Source of the DNA: CAIMMJ01 sp037131955
GTDB lineage: Bacteria; Bacteroidota; Bacteroidia; UBA4408
Direction of reading: 5' to 3'
NCBI GenBank assembly: GCA_037131955.1
Contig: JBAXQC010000031.1
Coordinates: 1 to 30,453, forward strand
Length of the DNA: 30,453 bases
The translations under genes were made by a program, and so were the position numbers. Positions 7,745 to 13,472 of this stretch are shown piece by piece. Numbering within the stretch: the first letter of the stretch is position 1; the number at the start of each line of letters is the position of its first letter. Below the pieces are notes generated by a model. It was given only the letters and a program-made list of their open reading frames with translations, had not been told where the DNA came from and made no database searches.

Positions 7745-7812
7745 AAAGTTTAAAGTTTATTATTGATTTGGGTCAAGCAACTTAAATTGTCTTTAAACTT
7801 TAAACTTTTTTT
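7745..7812 (+). terminator. 15-bp inverted repeat between the two tRNA genes
   Basis: AAAGTTTAAAGTTTA (7745-7759) is the exact reverse complement of TAAACTTTAAACTTT (7794-7808). The loop is 34 bases and the T-run continues to 7812. Each arm holds two copies of a 7-mer. It starts 5 bases after tRNA-Pro, so it probably terminates that transcript. The stem has only four G-C pairs and a long loop, so it may be inefficient and let transcription continue into tRNA-Arg. Confidence 0.5.
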
Positions 7813-7825
7813 ATAATAAGAAAAT

Positions 7826-7899
7826 GGTTCCGTAGCTCAGCTGGATAGAGCAACTGCCTTCTAAGCAGTAGGCCATTGGTTCGAATCCAATCGGAATCA
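7826..7899 (+). tRNA. tRNA-Arg (anticodon UCU)
   Basis: The acceptor stem GGTTCCG (7826-7832) pairs with CGGAATC (7892-7898) with one G-U, and the discriminator is A7899. The anticodon arm is ACTGC-CTTCTAA-GCAGT with TCT at 7860-7862. The T arm is ATTGG-TTCGAAT-CCAAT (7875-7891). CCA is not encoded. Its T arm, 3' acceptor strand and terminator are duplicated 343 bp downstream beyond a GIY-YIG gene, so this tRNA looks like the attachment site of a small element. Confidence 0.97.
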
Positions 7900-7925
7900 C
7901 AAAGCCACTTAATTGTGGCTTTTTT
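7875..7925 (+). repeat. Direct repeat copy 1: tRNA-Arg 3' end plus terminator
   Basis: This copy begins at the T-arm of tRNA-Arg (ATTGGTTC, 7875-7882). It continues without interruption through GAATCC, the acceptor 3' strand and the terminator hairpin to 7925. Bases 7883-7925 (43 bp) recur exactly at 8226-8268, and the preceding 8 bases recur at 8198-8205. Confidence 0.95.
7901..7925 (+). terminator. Terminator of tRNA-Arg
   Basis: AAAGCCAC (7901-7908) pairs with GTGGCTTT (7915-7922) around TTAATT, and the T-run ends at 7925. It starts two bases after the discriminator base. An identical hairpin is found at 8244-8268. Confidence 0.85.
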
Positions 7926-7937
7926 AATGACCAAAAA

Positions 7938-8198
7938 ATGATAAAAGTTTATGTTTTAGTAAGTGAAAAAATAAGTCTTAGATTTTACGTAGGAATGACA
8001 GATAATTTGGAGAGGCGTTTGCTGGAGCATAATTCATCAAAGGTAAAGTCAACAGCCTATTATTCACCATGGAAGTTGTTTTATTATGAAGAGTTCACCA
8101 ATAGAACGGAAGGAAGAATTAGGGAGAAATATTTAAAAGGTGGTTCAGGCAAGGAGCTAATTAAAAAAAAATGGTCAGAAACAAATCACGAAGTTTAA
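7938..8198 (+). CDS. Small GIY-YIG endonuclease
   Basis: The 86-aa protein is a single GIY-YIG nuclease domain of the short UPF0213/UvrC-N type. KVYVLVSE contains Tyr5 (GIY position), RFYVGMTDNLERRLLEHN contains Tyr17, Arg27 and His31, SPWKLFYYEEF follows, and IREKYLKGGSGKE contains Glu63, the likely metal ligand. The catalytic set looks complete. No separate DNA-binding domain is present. The ATG (7938) is 38 bases after tRNA-Arg, with no clear promoter of its own, so expression may depend on readthrough of the tRNA terminator. The stop codon TAA (8196-8198) touches the second T-arm copy: its last A is the first base of ATTGG. The target of this nuclease is unknown; the flanking tRNA repeats make the tRNA T-arm a candidate. 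Confidence 0.88.
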   Translation: MIKVYVLVSEKISLRFYVGMTDNLERRLLEHNSSKVKSTAYYSPWKLFYYEEFTNRTEGRIREKYLKGGSGKELIKKKWSETNHEV

Positions 8199-8205
8199 TT
8201 GGTTC

Positions 8206-8225
8206 CCTGCCTGCCGGCAGGCAGG
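8206..8225. repeat. 20-bp GC-rich perfect palindrome
   Basis: CCTGCCTGCCGGCAGGCAGG is self-complementary and 80% G+C in a strongly AT-rich region. With the flanking TTC and GAA it extends to a 26-bp perfect palindrome (8203-8228). The flanking ATTGG and CCAAT add five more pairs past one bulged T. In RNA or single-stranded DNA it would form a long stem replacing the normal T-arm loop. I saw no second copy in this window. Confidence 0.95.
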
Positions 8226-8243
8226 GAATCCAATCGGAATCAC

Positions 8244-8268
8244 AAAGCCACTTAATTGTGGCTTTTTT
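8244..8268 (+). terminator. Terminator after the GIY-YIG gene (duplicate of the tRNA-Arg one)
   Basis: AAAGCCAC (8244-8251) and GTGGCTTT (8258-8265) form the same hairpin as at 7901-7922, followed by T to 8268. It lies between the convergent GIY-YIG and response regulator genes, 23 bases from the latter's stop. Confidence 0.85.
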
Positions 8269-8290
8269 GTTTCTATAAATTCAAAAACAA

Positions 8291-9454
8291 TTATGCCTTC
8301 CCTGCAAAATTTAAAACGTCCTTTTCTGTAATTGTTTTATCAGATAGTATCACTAATCGTTCTATTACATTTCTAAGTTCTCTAATATTTCCTGTCCAAC
8401 TATATTTTTGAAGTTGTTTTACTGCATCTGCAGAAATATTTTTTGTTGCGATGCCATGTTCTTCGCAAATTAATTTTAAAAAGTAATTTACGAGCAATGG
8501 AATATCTTCCTTTCGTTCGTCCAAAGAAGGAACGTTTATTGGAATTACGTTTAAACGGTGAAATAAATCTTCTCTAAAGTTTCCGTTTTCTATTTCCTTT
8601 TTTAAATCTTTGTTTGTTGCTGCAACAACCCTTACATTAACTTTAATATCTTTATCTGCACCTACTTTTGTAATTTTATTTTCTTGAAGTGCTCTCAATA
8701 CTTTTGCTTGGGCTGAAAGGCTCATGTCGCCCACTTCATCTAAAAATAATGTACCACTTTCTGCTTGCTCAAATTTCCCTTTTCTTGTGGCTATTGCAGA
8801 AGTAAAAGCACCTTTTTCGTGACCAAACAATTCACTTTCTATTAACTCAGATGGAATTGCTGCACAGTTTACTTCAATTAGCGGAAATGCTGACCTTTGA
8901 CTTTTTTCGTGAATCCATCTGGCCACCATTTCTTTGCCTGAACCATTTGCTCCTGTAATTAAAACTCTGGCATCTGTTGGTGCAACTTTTTCTATAATCT
9001 CTTTAATTCCATTGATAGCTTTACTCTCTCCAATCATTTCGGAGGTTTTAAAAACTTTTTTCTTTAAAGCTTTTGTTTCGCTAACTAAACTCGATTTGTC
9101 CATTGCATTGCGAATTGTAACAAGCAACCTATTTAAATCAAGAGGTTTTTGAATAAAATCATAAGCTCCTTTTTTTACGGCCTCCACCGCAGTTTCAATA
9201 TTTCCATGCCCCGAAATTATAACTACAGGAGTTTCAGGTATTTGCTTTTGAAATTTTTGCAAAAGCTCTAAGCCATCCATTCCGCCTGGCATTTTTATGT
9301 CGCAAAGAATTAAATCAAGTTTTAATTTTTCTATTTTCTGCAAGGCATCTTTACCGTCTAAAGCTTCTTCTACTTTAAAATTTTCATACTCTAAAATTTC
9401 TTTTAATGTATTTCTTATGGCTTTTTCGTCGTCAATTATTAAAACTGTTGGCAT
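8291..9454 (-). CDS. NtrC-type response regulator with AAA+ domain but no DNA-binding domain
   Basis: The 387-aa protein has a receiver domain (1-120) with Asp8/Asp9, phospho-acceptor Asp52 and Lys103. A sigma-54 AAA+ domain follows (about 138-375) with P-loop GANGSGKE (168-175), Walker B TLFLDE (235-240), and WTGNIRELRNVIERL near the end. It stops at residue 387 just after the AAA+ lid, where NtrC relatives continue with a Fis-type helix-turn-helix. The sigma-54 contact loop reads GAFTSA (215-220), not GAFTGA. It may act on sigma-54 from solution or through a partner. No histidine kinase is next to it. The MBL gene lies 6 bases upstream, so both are probably one transcript. Confidence 0.92.
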   Translation of the reverse strand: MPTVLIIDDEKAIRNTLKEILEYENFKVEEALDGKDALQKIEKLKLDLILCDIKMPGGMDGLELLQKFQKQIPETPVVIISGHGNIETAVEAVKKGAYDFIQKPLDLNRLLVTIRNAMDKSSLVSETKALKKKVFKTSEMIGESKAINGIKEIIEKVAPTDARVLITGANGSGKEMVARWIHEKSQRSAFPLIEVNCAAIPSELIESELFGHEKGAFTSAIATRKGKFEQAESGTLFLDEVGDMSLSAQAKVLRALQENKITKVGADKDIKVNVRVVAATNKDLKKEIENGNFREDLFHRLNVIPINVPSLDERKEDIPLLVNYFLKLICEEHGIATKNISADAVKQLQKYSWTGNIRELRNVIERLVILSDKTITEKDVLNFAGKA

Positions 9455-9460
9455 GTTCTT

Positions 9461-10099
9461 TTAGTTGAAAAATGGATTGTACTTAATTTCTTCGCCAATG
9501 CTTGTAGCGTTACCATGGCCTGAATATACCTTTACTTCGTGAGGCAAAGTAAATAATTTGGTTTGTATGCTCAGTAATAAATCTTCATGATTTCCCAAGG
9601 GTAAATCTGTTCTTCCTATTGAACCCTGAAATAAAACATCGCCACAAATTATAACCTTATTGCTTTGAGCATAAAATCCAATGCTCCCCGGAGAATGTCC
9701 TGGCAAATGAATTAAATCTAATAAAGTATTTCCAAAATTTATTGTGTCGCCTTCCCTAATAAAATCTGTGCACATTGGACCTTCTATATAATTTAATCCA
9801 TACAGTTTAGCAACATTATTTCCTGAATTAAAAACTGGAACTTCTTCTTCAGAATATTTAGGGTTTAAATTATACTCTTTGCAAACAAAAATATTTCCAA
9901 GAATGTGATCAATGTGGCAATGTGTATTTAAATAATGTTTAACATCAAGCTTTTTGCTTGCAATAAAATCTCTTAATAGATTAAATTCACTAATACTATA
10001 ACAGCCAGCATCTATTATAACAGCTTCATTAGTTTCATCAAACAGTACATAGGTATTTTCCTGAAAAGGATTAAATACAAAAGATTTTACTTGCAACAT
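9461..10099 (-). CDS. MBL-fold metallo-hydrolase (glyoxalase II-like)
   Basis: This 212-aa protein has the metallo-beta-lactamase fold with a full metal-binding set: THCHIDH (His60, His62, Asp64, His65), LPGHSPGS (His135), CGDVLF (Asp154) and SGHG (His195). The short length and GSIGRTDLP motif match the small GloB-like hydrolases (YcbL type) rather than full glyoxalase II. The substrate cannot be read from sequence; a thioester such as a glutathione or other thiol conjugate is plausible. The start is the ATG at 10099; the frame extends one more codon to a TTG at 10102, which is less likely. The response regulator follows 6 bases after the stop. Confidence 0.9.
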   Translation of the reverse strand: MLQVKSFVFNPFQENTYVLFDETNEAVIIDAGCYSISEFNLLRDFIASKKLDVKHYLNTHCHIDHILGNIFVCKEYNLNPKYSEEEVPVFNSGNNVAKLYGLNYIEGPMCTDFIREGDTINFGNTLLDLIHLPGHSPGSIGFYAQSNKVIICGDVLFQGSIGRTDLPLGNHEDLLLSIQTKLFTLPHEVKVYSGHGNATSIGEEIKYNPFFN

Positions 10100-10108
10100 C
10101 AAAAAAAA

Positions 10109-10126
10109 TATATTTGTACAAATATA
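10109..10126. promoter_or_regulatory. Palindrome with overlapping divergent -7 boxes
   Basis: TATATTTGTACAAATATA is an 18-bp perfect palindrome in the 66-base gap between the divergent MBL-hydrolase and C1-peptidase genes. Each half reads TATATTTG, a match to TAnnTTTG, on its own strand (10109-10116 plus, 10126-10119 minus). It could serve as interlocked divergent promoters or as an operator. No good -33 box is seen on either side. Confidence 0.45.
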
Positions 10127-10165
10127 CTCAAAGCTTTATTTTAAAAATTCTAAAAAACAAAATTG

Positions 10166-11410
10166 ATGAAAAAGATTTTACTGATTAATTTGATGGCTCT
10201 TGTACTGCCTTTTATAACCTTAGCGCAGCAAAAACAGACAAAAGACAAGGGGTATTTTAAAGAGCTGGACAAAGGGTTTTACGAAAAAAATATATTAAGG
10301 GGTATAGAAGATTTTGAAGAAACTAAAACTGAATTACCTAAAAGAACCGCCTATAAAATTGATTTAAGCAACAGAATTGTTCCAAAATCAGTAGATGAAT
10401 TTACTGGATATTGGAAGAATGATCCAATTAGTCAGGGTGCAACAGGAACGTGTTGGTCTTTTTCTACAACTTCTTTTTTTGAAACCGAGGTGTATAGAAT
10501 TACAAAAAAGCAGGTTAAGATTTCTGAAATGTACACTGCTTATTGGGAATACGTAGAAAAAGCAATGAGATTTGTTGACGAAAGAGGTAATTCATTGTTC
10601 GACGAAGGTTCTGAAGCTAATGCAGTTACTAGAATTTTTAAAAAATACGGGGCAGTACCTTTAGATGCTTATACTGGTATGAAAAACGGCCAATCTTATC
10701 ATAACCATAAAAAAATGGTAGATGAAATGAAAGCTTATTTAGAGTCTGTTAAGCAAAGTAATTCTTGGAACAGGGAATTAACTATTTCTACCATAAAATC
10801 AATTATGGATTTTTACATGGGGCAGCCTCCAAAGACTGTTAAGGTCGACGGAAAGGAAATTTCACCACAACAGTATTTAAAAGATGTTTTAAAATTAGTT
10901 CCTGACGATTACATTGATGTTATGTCACTGGTTTCTGAATCTTATTGGAAAAAAGCAGAATATAAAGTAGAAGACAATTGGTGGCACAGTGCCGATTATT
11001 ATAATGTTCCTCTAGAAGTTTACATGGATGTATTAAAAAAATCTATTCGTAATGGCTATACCGTTTGTATTGGTGGTGATACCTCTGAGTCTGGTTTTGA
11101 TTCTTGGAGCAATGCTGCTGTTGTTCCTACTTATGATATACCCAGCGAATACATTGATGAATATGCAAGACAATTGAGGTTTTCTAATAAAACAACCACC
11201 GATGATCATGGTATGCACTTGGTTGGATTTAAAGAAATAGAAGGTGAAGATTGGTACTTAATTAAAGATTCAGGAGCAGGAAGCAGAAATTGCTCAAAAG
11301 AAAGTAAAAACTTTGGGTATTATTTTTTTCATGAAGATTACATTAAGTTAAAAATAATGGATTTTATGGTGCATAAAGATATGTTCAAAGACCACTTAAA
11401 TAAGTTTTAA
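10166..11410 (+). CDS. Exported C1-family (bleomycin hydrolase-like) cysteine peptidase
   Basis: The 414-aa protein begins with a signal peptide (cleavage likely after LA at residue 20). The ATG at 10166 is preferred to a TTG one codon earlier. The papain-like active site is clear: Gln90 (oxyanion) and nucleophile Cys96 in SQGATGTCWSFS, and the His region DDHGMHLVGF. The third catalytic position reads IKDSGAGS, where papain-type enzymes have Asn in N-S-W-G; here it is Asp and the Trp is lost. Overall it resembles the aminopeptidase C/bleomycin hydrolase group seen as exported enzymes in Bacteroidota. It probably heads an operon with the next three genes. Substrate unknown. Confidence 0.88.
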   Translation: MKKILLINLMALVLPFITLAQQKQTKDKGYFKELDKGFYEKNILRGIEDFEETKTELPKRTAYKIDLSNRIVPKSVDEFTGYWKNDPISQGATGTCWSFSTTSFFETEVYRITKKQVKISEMYTAYWEYVEKAMRFVDERGNSLFDEGSEANAVTRIFKKYGAVPLDAYTGMKNGQSYHNHKKMVDEMKAYLESVKQSNSWNRELTISTIKSIMDFYMGQPPKTVKVDGKEISPQQYLKDVLKLVPDDYIDVMSLVSESYWKKAEYKVEDNWWHSADYYNVPLEVYMDVLKKSIRNGYTVCIGGDTSESGFDSWSNAAVVPTYDIPSEYIDEYARQLRFSNKTTTDDHGMHLVGFKEIEGEDWYLIKDSGAGSRNCSKESKNFGYYFFHEDYIKLKIMDFMVHKDMFKDHLNKF

Positions 11411-11427
11411 AAATTTTAATTAATTTA

Positions 11428-11802
11428 ATGATGAAAAAAGTAACAGGAATTGGCGGTGTGTTTTTTAAATGTAAAAATCCCGAGACAATCAAAGAATGGT
11501 ATAAGCAACATTTAGGCTTAAATACCGATCAGTACGGAACAACATTCGAATGGAGAAAGGAGGATAAGCCCGAAGAAAAAGGTTCAACTCAATGGAGTCC
11601 GTTTTCTGAAGCAACAAAATATTTTGAACCTTCTTCCAAAGAGTTTATGATAAACTACAGAGTAGAAAATTTGGAAGAACTTGTGGTAGAATTAAAAAAA
11701 GAAGGAGTTACAATTTGTGATGAAATTGAAGTATATGAGTACGGCAAATTTATACATATACTTGATCCAGAAGGTAACAAAATTGAGCTGTGGGAACCAT
11801 AA
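11428..11802 (+). CDS. VOC family protein (glyoxalase/bleomycin resistance-like)
   Basis: The 124-aa protein is a two-module VOC-superfamily domain: an N-terminal GIGGVFFKCKNPETIKEWYKQHLGL block and a C-terminal KFIHILDPEGNKIELWEP block. Such proteins bind a metal ion and act on, or sequester, small molecules. Here the first metal-ligand position (GGVFFK) lacks an obvious His, so catalysis is uncertain. Two adjacent ATGs (11428 and 11431) are possible starts. It lies 17 bases after the peptidase gene and 46 before the next, which suggests one transcript. The specific function cannot be named. Confidence 0.85.
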   Translation: MMKKVTGIGGVFFKCKNPETIKEWYKQHLGLNTDQYGTTFEWRKEDKPEEKGSTQWSPFSEATKYFEPSSKEFMINYRVENLEELVVELKKEGVTICDEIEVYEYGKFIHILDPEGNKIELWEP

Positions 11803-11848
11803 TCTTATCTTACTAATTTATAAATGTTTTACACAAACAACAATTACT

Positions 11849-12676
11849 ATGTGTGAAAAATCAGTAAAAGTTTATTACAATAAATTTTTATTTCTTATAT
11901 TTTTATGTTGTCTTTTAATCAGCAATTGTATTTGTGCAATTTCTGTTTGCAGTTGGAATATTAAAGACATTGGTAACAGTAAAAATGGGTTTGAATTAGA
12001 ATTTATCGCAAAAACTATAAATGATTATGATGTTATCGCAATACAGGAGGTGGTTGCTGGTGAGGGCGGTGCAAAGGCTATTGCCTTATTATCTGATAAA
12101 CTAAATCGATTAGGTAGTAAGTGGGATTATAGTGTAAGCGATGTCACAACTGGCAGTGCATACAAAAGCGAACGCTATGCTTTTATTTGGAAAACGAGTT
12201 CAGTTAAACTAATTGGAGAACCTTTTTTAGAAAAAAAATTCGCACTAGAAATAGATAGAGAACCATATATATGCACTTTTAAAGGCAAAGATGTTGTTTT
12301 TACCTTGGTTAATTTTCACGCAATAACTAAATCAAAACAACCGGAAAGGGAAATAAAATATTTTAAGTTTTTGCCCACTGAATATCCAAATTTAAATTTG
12401 ATTTTTTGTGGTGATTTTAATTGTCCGCAGTCTCATTCGGTATTTAATCCATTAAAAAAAATGGGATACAAATCTTCACTAGTAGGTCAAAAAACATCAC
12501 TGCGACAGAAATGTATAAACGATGATTGTTTAGCTAGTGAGTACGATAATTTTTTCTACAATTCTCAATTTTTTAAAGTTACAAAGTCGGGAATCATCCA
12601 TTTCTACAAGGCCTTTGCTGATATAAAAGAAGCCAGAAAAATTAGTGACCATTGTCCAATATTTATTGAATTTTAA
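11849..12676 (+). CDS. Exported endonuclease/exonuclease/phosphatase (DNase I-like) protein
   Basis: The 275-aa protein starts best at the ATG at 11849 (MCEKSVKVYY), which gives a long hydrophobic signal (about 13-30, ending CICA). The frame is open further upstream into the VOC gene, but that part looks non-coding. Motifs of the EEP fold follow: VCSWNIKDIG (Asn37), DVIAIQEVV (metal Glu), VNFHA, IFCGDFNCP and ISDHCPIFIEF (catalytic Asp-His). These match the DNase I/endonuclease subgroup more than sphingomyelinases. Export suggests action on extracellular DNA or another phosphodiester, which is an inference. Its terminal codons are followed directly by the DUF817 gene. Confidence 0.85.
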   Translation: MCEKSVKVYYNKFLFLIFLCCLLISNCICAISVCSWNIKDIGNSKNGFELEFIAKTINDYDVIAIQEVVAGEGGAKAIALLSDKLNRLGSKWDYSVSDVTTGSAYKSERYAFIWKTSSVKLIGEPFLEKKFALEIDREPYICTFKGKDVVFTLVNFHAITKSKQPEREIKYFKFLPTEYPNLNLIFCGDFNCPQSHSVFNPLKKMGYKSSLVGQKTSLRQKCINDDCLASEYDNFFYNSQFFKVTKSGIIHFYKAFADIKEARKISDHCPIFIEF

Positions 12677-12677
12677 A

Positions 12678-13463
12678 TTGATTTATTTCGTAAAAAGATA
12701 TTTTAAATCGCTTTTATTTTTCGGAATAAAGAACATTCTTTCATGTTTTTTTCCAGCCTTCATTTTTTTGACTTTGGCAATAAGTCGCAAGCTTGAATTT
12801 TCGATAATTTATAGATACGATTTCTTATTGATAGTTTGTGTTGTTTTTCAGTTTTTTATGGTAAGATGGAAGTTAGAATCAAAAAACGAATTGTTAGTTA
12901 TTTGTTTATTTCATTTTTTGGGTATAGCAATGGAACTATTTAAAGTGCACAAAGGATCTTGGTCTTATCCTGAAGAGGCTTACACAAAATTTTTTGGAGT
13001 ACCACTTTATTCAGGATTTATGTATGCCAGTGTTGCAAGTTATATGTGTCAGGCTTGGCATTGGTTTAATTTAAAAATTGATAAACAACCCAATCAATTT
13101 ATATCAATTTTAATTGCAGCATTAATATATTTTAATTTTTTTACTCATCATTATATGTATGATTTTAGGTGGATTTTGTTTCTAATTGTAATAGTTGTCT
13201 ATTTTAAATCAACTATTCTCTTTACTCCACAAACAACTACATTTAAAATGCCGGTTGTACTCTCTATGTTTTTGATTGGTTTTTTTATTTGGGTGGCTGA
13301 AAACATCGCAACTTTTTTTGGAGCATGGAAATATTCATACCAACATCAAAACTGGACTGTGGTAGATTCAGGCAAAGTTGGTTCCTGGATATTGATGTCT
13401 ATTGTAAGCTACATTATAGTTTTTGAGCTAAAACGAGTTAAAAGTAAATTAGTTGTAAACTAA
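12678..13463 (+). CDS. DUF817 family integral membrane protein
   Basis: The 261-aa protein has about eight hydrophobic segments and the conserved blocks of DUF817: ISRKLEFSIIYRYDFLLI, LFHFLGIAMELFKVHKGSWSYPEE, GVPLYSGFMYASVASYM and TFFGAWKYSYQHQNW. The family has no established function. The start is uncertain. A TTG at 12678 begins right after the preceding stop, while a GTG at 12645 would overlap that gene through its constrained DHCPIFIEF end and is less likely. No ATG fits. It is the last gene of the plus-strand run and its stop overlaps that of the convergent TMTC-like gene. Confidence 0.85.
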   Translation: MIYFVKRYFKSLLFFGIKNILSCFFPAFIFLTLAISRKLEFSIIYRYDFLLIVCVVFQFFMVRWKLESKNELLVICLFHFLGIAMELFKVHKGSWSYPEEAYTKFFGVPLYSGFMYASVASYMCQAWHWFNLKIDKQPNQFISILIAALIYFNFFTHHYMYDFRWILFLIVIVVYFKSTILFTPQTTTFKMPVVLSMFLIGFFIWVAENIATFFGAWKYSYQHQNWTVVDSGKVGSWILMSIVSYIIVFELKRVKSKLVVN

Positions 13464-13472
13464 TTAATTTTT
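13447..13472. terminator. Hairpin across two overlapping convergent stop codons
   Basis: AATTAGTT (13447-13454) pairs with AACTAATT (13458-13465) around GTA, followed on the plus strand by AATTTTT to 13472. The stem contains both stop codons (TAA 13461-13463 plus; TAG 13462-13460 minus). It is AT-rich, so a terminator role is possible but weak. Confidence 0.35.

Larger units (their letters stand above)
7926..8268 (+). mobile_element. Putative 343-bp GIY-YIG cassette inserted at the tRNA-Arg 3' end
   Basis: The unit runs from the base after direct repeat copy 1 to the end of copy 2 and contains one gene (GIY-YIG endonuclease, 7938-8198) and a GC-rich palindrome. The repeats are 43 bp exact and offset by 343 bp. 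The tRNA is intact upstream and only its 3' part is repeated downstream, which is the usual footprint of elements that integrate into tRNA genes. No integrase is present, so GIY-YIG-driven homing or another route would be needed. Mobility is an inference. A tRNA duplication whose 5' part was replaced by this gene is the main alternative. Confidence 0.6.
8198..8268 (+). repeat. Direct repeat copy 2: tRNA-Arg T-arm split by a palindrome
   Basis: ATTGGTTC (8198-8205) and the 43-base run GAATCC...TTTTTT (8226-8268) equal copy 1 exactly. Between them is a 20-base insert at 8206-8225. The insert falls between T-loop positions 56 and 57, the centre of TTC/GAA. The copy lacks the acceptor 5' strand, D arm and anticodon arm, so it cannot be a tRNA gene. 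Its hairpin and T-run (8244-8268) can still terminate the GIY-YIG transcript. Confidence 0.93.

Noticed and set aside
7533..7766. 77-codon open frame on the plus strand
   Set aside because: It overlaps the end of xth in another frame and runs through the whole of tRNA-Pro.
8198..8268. Second tRNA-Arg gene
   Set aside because: Only the T-arm and 3' acceptor strand are present, and the T-loop is interrupted. There is no acceptor 5' strand, D arm or anticodon arm upstream; that space is the GIY-YIG coding sequence.
11717..11848. N-terminal extension of the DNase I-like gene into the VOC gene
   Set aside because: The extra 44 codons overlap the conserved VOC C-terminus in another frame and precede an ATG followed by a proper signal peptide.
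6429..12676. Two VOC proteins (6429, 11428) and two EEP nucleases (6830, 11849) in similar order as a duplicated block
   Set aside because: The pairs share only fold-level motifs. Their lengths, export signals and motifs differ, and the intervening genes are unrelated, so this looks like coincidence of two very common folds.
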